Source: Adiantum capillus-veneris (Eukaryota > Streptophyta > Polypodiopsida > Polypodiales > Pteridaceae). Taken from it: DNA of 49,000 nucleotides. Below the pieces are notes generated by a model. The model was not told the DNA's origin and searched no databases. It worked only from the letters and a program-made list of their open reading frames with translations. The position numbers and the translations under genes are program-made. Shown piece after piece: positions 24,213-33,480 of this stretch. The DNA is taken from NCBI GenBank assembly GCA_014529385.2, contig CM043959.1, positions 47,015,928-47,064,927 of the forward strand, given 5' to 3'. Position 1 is the stretch's first letter, and each line of letters begins with the position of its first letter.

Positions 24213-27200
24213 ATGGATGACATCCTTCCAATTGTCGACGTAAACATAAAAGGAAAGAGGGTTGGAAACACCTACATTGATGGAGGTGCACAAATCTGTG
24301 TAATGAGCGAAGCTATGATGCTTCGATTAGGGCTCAAGGTTGACAGGCGTTCTCCATGCAAGGCAAAGATGGCAAACAACGCAAAAGTAAAGTGTGTGGG
24401 TGTGGTAAGTGCCGTGAAAATCAAAGCTTTCAACAGTGAGGTAGAGGTAGATGTTTTTGTAATGCCTACTAAGGGGGAGGGCTATCCACTAATTTTGGGA
24501 AGGCCATGGTTGATGGCCATGAAGGCAAAACAGGACTGGGGTACTGGCCTTCTACGCATGACCGGTAAGAAAGGGGAGACAATCTACTATGACATGAGGA
24601 TTGGCAAGCAGAAGCAAATGAATCTGGAAACATCGGCAGATGAAACCACTAGTGAATCTTCCAGTTCTAAGGAGGAGACCACATCCACCGACGAAAGTGA
24701 CAGTTCCATTGATGTGATGGCTATCATTATGAAGGATCCACAAAGGGTAAGCACAACTGGTGATCCATCACCAAAAGGGAAACCCAATGAAGAGGAGAGA
24801 AAATCACCTGGCCTAGGAGGAAGTAGGTTGAAGGGTATGTTGTCTACGGAATTAACACTTGAGGAGAAAGATAGTTTTTTGCAAATGTTGATGGAATTTC
24901 CTAACCTGTTCATTGACAACTATGAAAGAATCACAGGCATTACAGTGGTGGAACATCATATTAAGCTAAAGGAAGGGGTAAAACCAGTTGTGCAAAAGCT
25001 ACGACGATTGGGGGTCATACAAGAAAAGGCACTCTTGGCCGAGGTAAGGAAACTGCTGGAGGCGGGATTCATCTATCCTGTAGAAAACTCAGAATGGGTG
25101 TCACCCGTAGTGGTGACGCCTAAAAAGAATGGTAAGTGGAGGGTCTGTGTTGACTACAAACCACTAAATGCAGCTACAAAGAGAGACCACTTTCCTCTCC
25201 CTTTCTTGGATGAAATTCTAAATGAAGTAGCGGGTTTTGAATGCTATACCGTCTGTGATGGTTATTCTGGATACTTTCAAATACGCATAGCCTTGGAAGA
25301 TCAGCTAAAAACCACTTTTATCACTCCATGGGGTTGTTTTTTATACAGGGTTATGCCATTTGGTCTCACAAATGCACCTGCCACATTCCAAAGATATGTC
25401 ACATATGTTTTTCAACCGTTCTTTGGAACATCCATAAGAGTGTTCATTGATGATTTTTGTATATATAGCTCCCGTATTTCACATTTAGAAAAGGTAACTG
25501 AAGGTTTGGCCAGGTTGCAGAGCCTAGGTGGGCAATTAAATGTGGATAAATGCCACATTGGGGAGAGTAAAGTCATTCTACTAGGCCATGAAATTTCAGC
25601 AAAAGGTATCAACGTCGACCCAAGTAACGTGTCCGCACTCATAGCCCTACCTTCCCCAACGAGCGCACGTCAACTGGTCTCTTTTCTACAGAAGGTGAGG
25701 TACTTAAGTAGATTCATACATCTACTATCACAACTTGTTCTACCACTGCAACAACTCACTCAAAGATCAACTTTCACTTGGGACGAGGAAAGCGAACATC
25801 ACTACAACAAGGTAAAGGAGGTCTTAGCCACTCTGCCAACTATCTCACCACCTAAGCGGGATGAAAAATTCTATGTCACCTCAAGTGTTGGTGATGACTC
25901 ATTGGGGGCTGTGCTACTCCAAAAGGATACGACGACATCTTTCATGAGGCCAATCTACTTCTCTAGTCGAATGATGACAGCAGGAGAGAAAGGTTTCACC
26001 CATGTGGAACACTTAGTCCTAGCTCTTAGATTTGCAACTCCAAAGTTTAGGTCATATTTGCTGCCTAAGCAATTTGTGATTCTAACCACGGATGAAATAT
26101 TTCCCTATGTTGTACAACACATGGATGTGTCTGCTGGAATTACTAAATGGCTAGTTCGTCTGCAAGAGTTTGACTACACGGTACAGGTAGAAAGCACGAC
26201 AAGGGAAATTTTGGGGGGACTCATGACCTACCAAGTCTTTGAAAGGAAGGAGAAGCAATCTAAGGAAGGAGAAGTCCGATTACCTCCAGTACCACCAATG
26301 GTAGAAGGAGCATACTCTCTCTACTTTGATGGAGCCTACAAGCGAGCATCCGACAAAGCAGCTGCAGGCATAGTGGTCTTTGATGACAAAGGGACAAAGG
26401 TATTTTCGTTGGGCCAATTGTTAGATTCACATTCTAACAATGAAGCTGAGTATGCAGCACTAACCAAGGGTCTACAATGGTGCGTCTCGCAAGGTGTACA
26501 ACGCCTTAATGTATTTGGGGATGCTCTACTTCTAGTAAGGCAAGTAAATGGAGCATGGACATGCAAGAATCCTAGTTTAAGGACTCACTTAAGTGGTGTA
26601 AAAACCTTGTTGGGTAAGTTTGAAGCAGTTCAAATACACCATATCCCAAGGGCTCAAAACCAAGAAGCAGATGCCCTAGCAAGTGAAAGACTACAGGAAG
26701 TGGTGGTTGGAGCAATAAAAATAAAGCTCCCTCTATTTCAAGGAAGTGATGCCTTGCCTGACATCATGCATTTTTTGGAAACAGGGGAATGCCCATCAGA
26801 TTTAACAAAGGGACAGAAGCAATGGCTGATGCGGAAGGCCACAAGGTATCGACTCATCAATGATGGTTTGTACTGTAAGGGTAAGGACCAAATACTCAGG
26901 AAGGTCCCTCTCTCTCAGGAAATCACGGGAGTAATTGCTAGCTGTCACGACGGGGTTTGTGGTGGTCACTTTTCCCTAGACATAACAAGTAGGAAAATCT
27001 TGCAGGCAGGCTTCATATGGCCTAGCCTCAACCGTGATGTACACCACTGGTGCAAAACATGTAAGTTGTGTCAAAAGGCCGGCACTAGGTCACTTATGCC
27101 TGAACCACAAACACCTATTCTCTCATATGGCCCATTTGAAAAATGGGGTATCGATGCCATTGGGCCATTACCTAGGGCCAACTCAGGAAAATTCTACATT

Positions 27201-28090
27201 ATCATGGGGGTCGACTACATGACTAAATGGGCAGAGGCTAAAGCCACCAGTAGAATCACAACGGTAGAGGTAGCTAAATTTATCTACGAGCACATATGCT
27301 GTAGGTTTGGCACACCTTTAGAGATCATCTCTAATAGAGGGCCAGGTTTCAGAGCAGACTTGGTAGGAGAATTAATGCAGAAACTGGGCATTACAAGGAG
27401 GCACTCTTCACCATATTACCCTCAATGTAATGGCCTAGTTGAAAAGGTAAATGGAATGGTTTCTAAATTATTACCAAGCAGGTAAACAATCATCCTGGAG
27501 ATTGGGATAAGTATCTACTACCAGCTTTATGGGCCTACAGAACTTCATTTCGTACATCCTTGGGATTCACACCGTATCATCTAGTATTTGGTAAGGAAGC
27601 AATCTTGCCCATTGAAGTGCAACTACAAAGTCTCAGAGTAATGGCAAGCCAGCTTCAACAGCCCAACATGCATTTGAGAGATCACATCATCAACTTGGAA
27701 AGACTGCAGCTGGACAGAGAAGAAGCAATAAATTATTATGCAGCACAAACAGAGCATAGACGGCTTAGCTTTAACGAGCATCTCCGGAAAAAATAATTGA
27801 AGAAAGGAATGTTGGTGCTCCGCTACGACAATCACTTCGATACGCGCAAGGATAAGAAACTCCTACTCCGATGGGAAGGTCCTTTCATCGTCAGGAAAAA
27901 GTATGCCAATGGAAGCTACCAGCTTATGGAAGCTGATGGAAAACTTCATAAAACCAGGGTAAATGGTTGGCGACTTAAACCTTATTTTCTTCGATTTGAC
28001 CAGGCTCCACCTATTGACATTCCAGATGAGGACACACCATCAGCCGCCACCTCCGACGATAATGATCAAACAGATGAGCTAGAGACATGA
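24213..28090 (+). pseudogene. pol: E2 pol: protease, RT, RNase H, second RNase H, integrase
   Basis: A long frame (24,213-27,485, 1,090 codons) holds most of pol. Protease: YIDGGAQ with Asp23, then YPLILGRPWL. Reverse transcriptase: [32 protein letters not shown] and FIDDFCIYS (Asp413, Asp414). A first RNase H follows. A second RNase H at about 700-825 keeps its acidic set: YFDGAY (Asp706), NNEAEY (Glu744), FGDALL (Asp770) and EADALA (Asp820). Integrase has the zinc part (His912, His919, Cys947, Cys950), Asp981 in WGIDAIGPLP and Glu1077, but Asn1041 in ISNRGPGF where Asp is expected. A frameshift at about 27,465 moves the C-terminal part to another frame (27,482-28,090, with WAYRTSF, PYHLVFGKEA and LLLRWEGPF), itself broken by TAA at 27,794. 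No chromodomain. The Asn alone would probably disable integration. Confidence 0.9.
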
Positions 28091-28101
28091 ATGTCTCTAG
28101 C

Positions 28102-28118
28102 CAAAAGGGGAGGGCTAA
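28102..28118 (+). promoter_or_regulatory. E2 polypurine tract
   Basis: AAAAGGGGAGGGCTAA ends immediately before the TGATGGGGGC start of the 3' LTR, the expected primer site for plus-strand DNA synthesis. Confidence 0.8.
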
Positions 28119-28954
28119 TGATGGGGGCTTTTCACAAGCCAAGCTCCCATACCCCTCTTCTCTCATCCCCATCCCATGAAAACCCCCTCTTAGGGAGGGA
28201 GTGATAAAAGACATTGAAAAAAGTAAGAAAAAATAAAGTATGATTATGTAAATATATGAGAAAGGTAAAATAGGCCACCTCATGCCTGCGGGGAAGCCCA
28301 TCCTCACCTTGCCTCCTTTTTCTTCATTGTTGCCCCGCCATGTGTCCCTTTTCCTCTCCTCCACTCAAAAGGTCAACCCCCTCTCTCTTCCCCTTGTCCT
28401 TTCTCCTTTCTCTCTCCCCTCAAGCTACCCCACCTCTCACCAATAATGCATTCTAACTCACCAATAATGCACCCTAACTCACATGCAACTTACCCTATCT
28501 TCCAAAATAGTATACCCCACCCCCCCTTTCTCTCTCCTATCATATCCCATGACCCAAATACCCCCCCCCTCTCTCTAAAGGGCACCATGTCTCTTGTCTT
28601 GTAGCTAAATAACCTCCCCCACACTCACACACACTCAGTTTCACTAAAAAAAGGTGCCCACAGACCCATCCCCACCCGGTGGTTACCTAATTTTTCTTGT
28701 GTTTACACACATCTGCACACAGATTCACCTCTGAACACACTCCTCTCTCTCCCCTCTTGTAATTACTTTATTCTCCATGTCACCTCTCACTTTTTTTCAT
28801 CAACCCATCTCTCTCTCTTATTCTCTCTCTCATGAGACTGCTGTTCTGGCACATATACACACAGCCAGACAAGTGGGGCCCACAGTCACATGGCCTATGT
28901 AGATAATGATTTCTTCATTTCTAAATTCTAGAATTTCTCCCCCCCCTCCTCCCC

Positions 28955-28962
28955 TATATAAA
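28955..28962 (+). promoter_or_regulatory. TATA box of E2 3' LTR
   Basis: TATATAAA, same context as in the 5' LTR. If active it would read out into the inverted LTR end and the E1 integrase remnant. Confidence 0.6.
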
Positions 28963-29415
28963 GAGGGGTCACCATCACACAAAAACACGCAACATCACCA
29001 AAGAACACACTATGCACTGTGTGTGCCTAGTGCACACACACACACACCCACGCCATCACCATCACCGCAATCACCATGCTTGTCTTGAGCATGACCTCTA
29101 CACCCTTGGCTATGGAAGATGAAGGGCAACTAAATGAAGGATGATGGCCATAATCCTCGTGCGAGTCTTCACCATCAACTCCCACCTATCCGCCATGTGC
29201 TCTACCACACTCTCCCTTCTCATTCCCCTACCCTATGCTCCCCATTTCATCGCCTAATTCTCTAAATAAAGCTTGAGGTTTTATGAGTATGTTTTCTTGC
29301 AATGTTTTTCCCATGTGAGGTGTGCGGAATCGCCACCTAGTTTTGTGTTTTGGAGTGAGCTTGTGTATGTGTGAAGGGTGTGCGGATTCGCCATCCTTTT
29401 GTGATGCCTAAGTAC

Positions 29416-29697
29416 CTTATGGAGTAGGTACCCATTGTCGATGGTGAAATGCTTCTGACGGGAGCAAAGCAAACCTTGAACCCCGACGGCCTCTAAAACA
29501 CCGGGGACTGAATGGCGCGCCTCGAGCCTCTCATAGTAAAGCAAACAGGGGGGCACCACCTAGCTTCAGCGGCTAGGACGCAAACAACACACCACCATGA
29601 CAAAGTTTTCATCCAAGAGAGATGGATGCTTGGGAGTAATGATGAAAAGGAAAGGGAATGAGATCAAGTGAGAGAGAGAGAGAGAGTGAGGGGAGAG
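29416..29697 (-). other. Inverted segment: LTR terminus plus E1 flank
   Basis: Reverse-complemented, this segment reads in order: the last ~240 bp of the E2 LTR (starting in a CTCACTCTCTC tract, through CCTAGCTTC-side sequence, to GTCA), then GAAGCATTTCACC... for 40 bp. Those 40 bp join the E1 sequence left of the 5' LTR (...CTATG-GAAG) into one reading frame (LWKHFTIDNGYLLHK), typical of the linker before integrase. So the E2 right end and its flank flipped together after insertion. A few LTR bases after AAGTAC and a few E1 bases seem lost at the breakpoints. Confidence 0.85.
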
Positions 29698-31025
29698 TTT
29701 GTGTACCGAGACGGACACAGACATTCGGCACCAGATTCTTTATGAATGTCATGATAGTCCAAGTGTAGGGCACCCGGGTATTAGAAAAACTTATGCTCTC
29801 GTTCGATGACAGTTTTATTGGCCAGGTATACATGGCTTTGTTCAAGCTTATGTCTTGCATTGCCAAAAATGTCAAGTTAACAAAGCAGAGCGCCTGAAAG
29901 CAGGAGGGCTCTTATACCCTTTGGAGATTACCAATGGAAAATGGGAAAGTATCTCTATGGACTTTATTGTGGGTTTACCAACCATTGTACGAGGTCATGA
30001 CTTGGTATGGGTGGTAGTAGACTGGTTGACTAAACTAGGTAAGTTTATTCCAACAAAATCAACAGTTAAGACACCAGAACTAGCCAAGTTATTTGTGGAC
30101 AGCCTATACAAGTTGTATGATTTTCCAAGTAACATTGTCAGTGATCGTGATCCCAAGTTTAACAGTCACTTTTGGAGGGCTGTGTTTAAACGATTGGGTA
30201 CACAACTAAACCTCAGTACAACTGATAATCCAGAAACAGATGGTCAGACTGAATGAGTTAACCAAGTGCTAGAGGATATGCTAAGAGCATATGTCAGCAA
30301 AAAATAGTCATACTGGAAAGAATACTTACCTATTCTCGAGTTTGCCTACAACAGTGCTAAGCATGTCCCAACTGGATTTAGTCCTTTCATGCTCATGTAT
30401 GGGTTTCAACCTAGGTCACCTGTTATGGTGGGGTTGGCAACCAGAAAGCTCCAACAGGTTAAGGACTTTCTCCAAGACCACATGGATATGCCGAAACTAG
30501 CTCGTCAGAATGTCCGACAAGCGCAGGATTGGTATAAGAAGTATGCTAATGAGAAACGTCGGCGAGTTACCTTCGAGAAGGGGAGAAAGTATTTTTACGT
30601 GTGCCGGAACATTCAGAAAGTCTAAAAACTGAGCCAACACCTAAATTATCTCCCTGATATTGTGGGCCTTTCAAATACTCAAGCGAATAGGTGATCGTGC
30701 CTCCAAATTACTGCTACCTACACATTCTCGTATTCATCCGGTGTTTCATGTAAGCCGTTTATGTAAGCGGTTACATGGGGACAACAATGTCATTGACCAA
30801 CAGATTTTGGTTGATTTCATTGAGCCTCCTACCTTACCGCATGAACCTGAACGTGTTCTTGATTATCATGAGTTACGTACACTTCATCATGTACGTCAAC
30901 AAGCCTTAATCAAGTAGAAAGATCGACCTGAGGAAGGTGCCACTTGGGAAAACATTAGTGTTCTTAAGAAGAAGTTTCTCACTTTTGTTTTCAAGGACAA
31001 AAACTCTTCTTTAAGGGGGGATTAA
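29698..31025 (+). pseudogene. E1 chromovirus pol, 3' half: integrase and chromodomain (broken)
   Basis: Integrase inserts the DNA copy into the genome. The zinc part is visible as ECHDSPSVGHPG and HCQKCQ (about 29,740-29,875), with a TGA and a small frame slip upstream. The core keeps all three acids: SMDFIVGLP, NIVSDRDPKF and PETDGQTE, directly followed by a TGA at 30,254. Further parts are FAYNSAKHVPTGFSPF and, after a frameshift near 30,640, GPFQILKRIGDRAS and HPVFHVSRL. The end (about 30,830-31,020) is a chromodomain-like stretch: PERVLDYHELRT, IK*KDRPEEGATWENI, with TAG where Trp is expected. A fused chromodomain marks the chromoviruses, which use it to target chromatin. This is the continuation of 18,936-20,405. 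Confidence 0.88.
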
Positions 31026-31178
31026 TGTCAGGACAACGGCAAGTCCGGACTAGACAAGGGCAAGGCCAGGCTAGGCAGTGTGGAAAGGGAGTCCAACTAG
31101 GGCAAAGGGCTAGGAGCCATGCTATATAGTGGGTGGTTGGGAGGTGGACTCCTAGGTTCTAGTTCCCCTTGTCTAACA
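31011..31178 (+). repeat. E1 polypurine tract and truncated 3' LTR
   Basis: TTAAGGGGGGATTAA (31,011-31,025) is followed by TGTCAGGACAAC, a plausible LTR start. Only about 150 bp remain before homology to the E3 LTR begins at 31,179. The piece contains nested inverted repeats: TAGACAAGGG (31,051) with CCCTTGTCTA (31,166), and GGAGTCCA (31,088) with TGGACTCC (31,145). Confidence 0.6.
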
Positions 31179-31932
31179 CATGAGGACTATATTTGGGGTT
31201 CACTTCACGTGGTTGTAGGATACATTATTGGAAAAAGTTGAGTGCCAGGTGTGTGGATGATGCAAAAAGGTAGCAAAAATGCATTGCGTGGCCAGTTTTT
31301 GGCCTGTTTGGGGTCCGTTTGAGGTCAACTAAAAGGCCAAAGGTTCCCAAGGGATAAAGTGAAGTGTGGATACTCAAAAAACCTGAGAAAAAGACCAGCA
31401 AAACGTGGAGAGAAGAGGAGGAACAACCGCAACTGAGTTTTTGCGTTTTCTGGAGCCTGTTTGGCCATAAACTGTTCATCCATGATCGGATTTGAGCACT
31501 TTGATATTGTAGACTCGGGTTTTGGGCCGTTTGGTATGCAATGGCACTATCCATTTTGCCAAATTTCTCCCTTTTTCCTACTGTTTTGGCTATTTCTCAT
31601 ATGAGCAAAGCCTCTATTCAAATTTGTGACTGTATCTGACATATTTCATCCATATTTGTGAACTATTTTCCCCATTGGTGTTGGCCAAAGATCAATTGTA
31701 CCTAAACATAAAAAATTCTCCTCTTTTGAGCTGAGTTATTTGGGTGTGTGTGTGTGTGTGTGTTGAGTGGGAAAATGGATAGTCTCTCTCCTCTCACTCC
31801 ATCGTGTGTTCCCTGTCTCGGCCAGGTGGATTGTGTAAGCCGAGTGGTGCCCCATAGTGTGTCTATGTATCATTCCAAGAGTGTGTGTCGGGTGATTATA
31901 GAGACGTTGTGTGTGTTTCCAACCCGTTCACA
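31179..31932 (+). repeat. E3 left LTR, 5'-truncated
   Basis: It matches the right LTR from 46,709: GACTATATTTGGGG, CATTATTGGAAAAAGTTGAG, ACCTAAACATAAAAAATT, and GTGTTTCCAACCCG. It ends ...TTCACA before the primer site. The first ~375 bp found in the right LTR are missing, and E1 LTR sequence lies there instead. Its TG tract (31,744-31,763) is short. Confidence 0.8.
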
Positions 31933-31938
31933 TTCTTT

Positions 31939-31958
31939 TGGTGCCCCCATTGAGGATC
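31939..31958 (+). promoter_or_regulatory. E3 primer binding site
   Basis: TGGTGCCCCCATTGAGGATC lies six bases after the LTR end and differs from the E2 primer site at two positions. It probably pairs with the same tRNA. Confidence 0.6.
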
Positions 31959-32650
31959 TTCTTCAAGTACCTTCAGCTTCGAAATTACAGGTTGGAGACT
32001 ACAGGTTACAGGTTACAGGTTACAGGTTACGTGTACAGGTGTTTCACACAGATATATGTAGCTGGAGTAGAGTGCTATACTGGCAAGTGGAAGTCACTTG
32101 CAGTTGCCATGGGTATGCATCATTCGGTGCCTATTTGAGCGCATTGTCTGTTGGTATTGTACCTTACTTGTGGAAACTGCCATTCTATGCCTTTGTGGAG
32201 CCATACTTGGTTTTATTTGGCACTCCCAGCCATTTTTGAGACTTGGTCTGGAAGATAGTCATTTCTGAGACTTGACTATACAAGATTTGCATAAGATTTC
32301 GTGAGAGAGTCGATAGCATGTTGTTTTATTCAGCTGGGGGATTCTCAAATGTGAGATCCTTTCGGTGATACAGGTGGCTGGATCACCCTTTTCATGACCT
32401 CGCCATAGGCTATGTACTAGTGATTCTTACTTGATGCTCGGGTTCTATTGTTGGCAGATTATGCATACATATACAGTCTATATTTTGGGTTCTTACTGCT
32501 CTACTTCTGGGGAAACTCTGCCAAAATTTTTCCAAGTTGTGATGGCTGGTTTTTTGGTCTTTTGAGACATTTATGCTATTATGCTGCTAAAATTCTGGCA
32601 AAATCAGAGGATAAGTCAGGTGTCCATTCTTGGGAGCTGCATGGTTGGCT
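31959..32650 (+). other. E3 leader, left part
   Basis: About 690 bp between the primer site and the piggyBac insertion. A 163-codon frame covers 31,748-32,239 but crosses the LTR and primer site, so it is not taken as a gene. No conserved domain is visible. The leader resumes at 40,635. Confidence 0.5.
32001..32030 (+). repeat. 7-bp tandem repeat ACAGGTT in E3 leader
   Basis: Four units of ACAGGTT run in tandem shortly after the primer site, with degenerate units on each side (ATTACAGGTTGG before, GTGTACAGGTG after). Confidence 0.85.
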
Positions 32651-32663
32651 TTAACACTAGGTT
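32651..32663 (+). repeat. piggyBac left end: TTAA plus terminal inverted repeat
   Basis: TTAACACTAGGTT, reverse complement of 40,622-40,634. Beyond these bases the two ends do not match. Confidence 0.5.
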
Positions 32664-33480
32664 GGTAACCGAACAGTTTTATGTCCTTTTAACTGGAAAA
32701 GTTCGACAAACTAATTCTAGAAATTCAAGTTAGATAACATAGATTGACCAATTGGGGTAGGTGAGGACAAACTTGAAAAAAACTTGGAATTTTTTTCAGC
32801 ATTGTTGCATGCCTTCTAATTTGAGTAATTAAGCAACTATCCAATCTAAGCATGGAAAATTGCATGCAACAGCCACCTTCCAATTGAGTGTCGTGCCTCC
32901 CCAAAAGCTCAAATTCATGCATGGGGGCTCCAGATCGGGGAGAATTGAGGCCCGTAGGATCTTGCCTAGATCCAAGGGCTCCAAATGAAAGCCCCAACTC
33001 CAGCAATTGGGGTAGGGTAGCATGAGGAGAGCCAAAATTCCAAGAAACAGAGGCCGAGGAACGGGTGCAGGGATCATTTTTTTCGCGCGCATGGAGCTCA
33101 ATCGAAGGTGCTACTCACCTGTGCAGGTAGGCTGCAACCGTGCTAGACGCTCCTCTGAGTTTCTCGTGGCCCAAGAAGGTGCCCTGCTACAAGTACCCGC
33201 GGCCTGGTTTGGGGCTTCCTGGGCACAACAAGAATTTGGGGATAATCATGCTGAGGTGTTCTTCTTTGGGGTGCTACACAAGTACCATGCAAAAACTCAG
33301 AAATTTGCATGTTAGTTTGAGGGGGATCCGAAGTCCTACGTTGCAAATTGGAATGGCATCTGCGAGTACCTTGTTCAAAGCTCCCTGAATCTCACTCCTC
33401 CTTGGAAAATAAGCAAGGTAATCCATGCAAGTACCCCTATTTCTTTCACATATGAAATTGGTCAATCTAGTCATGCACCT
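32664..33480 (+). other. 5' flank of the piggyBac transposase gene
   Basis: About 820 bp with no recognised domain. Small frames on both strands overlap. A promoter or 5' intron may be here but neither is clear. The frame is already open for a Met at 33,481 and I see no better upstream start. Confidence 0.4.

Larger units (their letters stand above)
20406..29697 (+). mobile_element. E2: nearly complete Tat-like Ty3/gypsy LTR retrotransposon
   Basis: The element has a 5' LTR (20,406-21,978), primer site, leader, gag, a long pol, polypurine tract and 3' LTR (from 28,119). The two LTRs differ by only scattered substitutions by eye, so insertion is fairly recent. The domain order is protease, reverse transcriptase, RNase H, a second RNase H, integrase. 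The second RNase H is the hallmark of the Tat/Ogre/Retand group of plant Ty3/gypsy elements. It sits inside E1: GAAG precedes the 5' LTR (20,402-20,405), and GAAG follows the 3' LTR terminus if the inverted end is read back (29,452-29,455). This fits a 4-bp target duplication, and E1's reading frame is continuous across the restored site. Several stops and frameshifts make it non-autonomous. Confidence 0.9.
28119..29697 (+). repeat. E2 3' LTR (terminal part inverted)
   Basis: It matches the 5' LTR in direct orientation from 28,119 to 29,415 (through GCCTAAGTAC), including the TATA box at 28,955 and the paired hairpins. From there the remaining LTR sequence is present only as its reverse complement (see 29,416-29,697). 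Total length is close to that of the 5' LTR. Confidence 0.9.

Noticed and set aside
29281-29559. Minus-strand 92-codon frame across the 3' LTR
   Set aside because: Part of it is the inverted E1 linker and the rest LTR; it is a by-product of the inversion.
31748-32239. 163-codon frame at the E3 left end
   Set aside because: It runs through the LTR end, the primer site and heptamer repeats, so it is unlikely to be coding.
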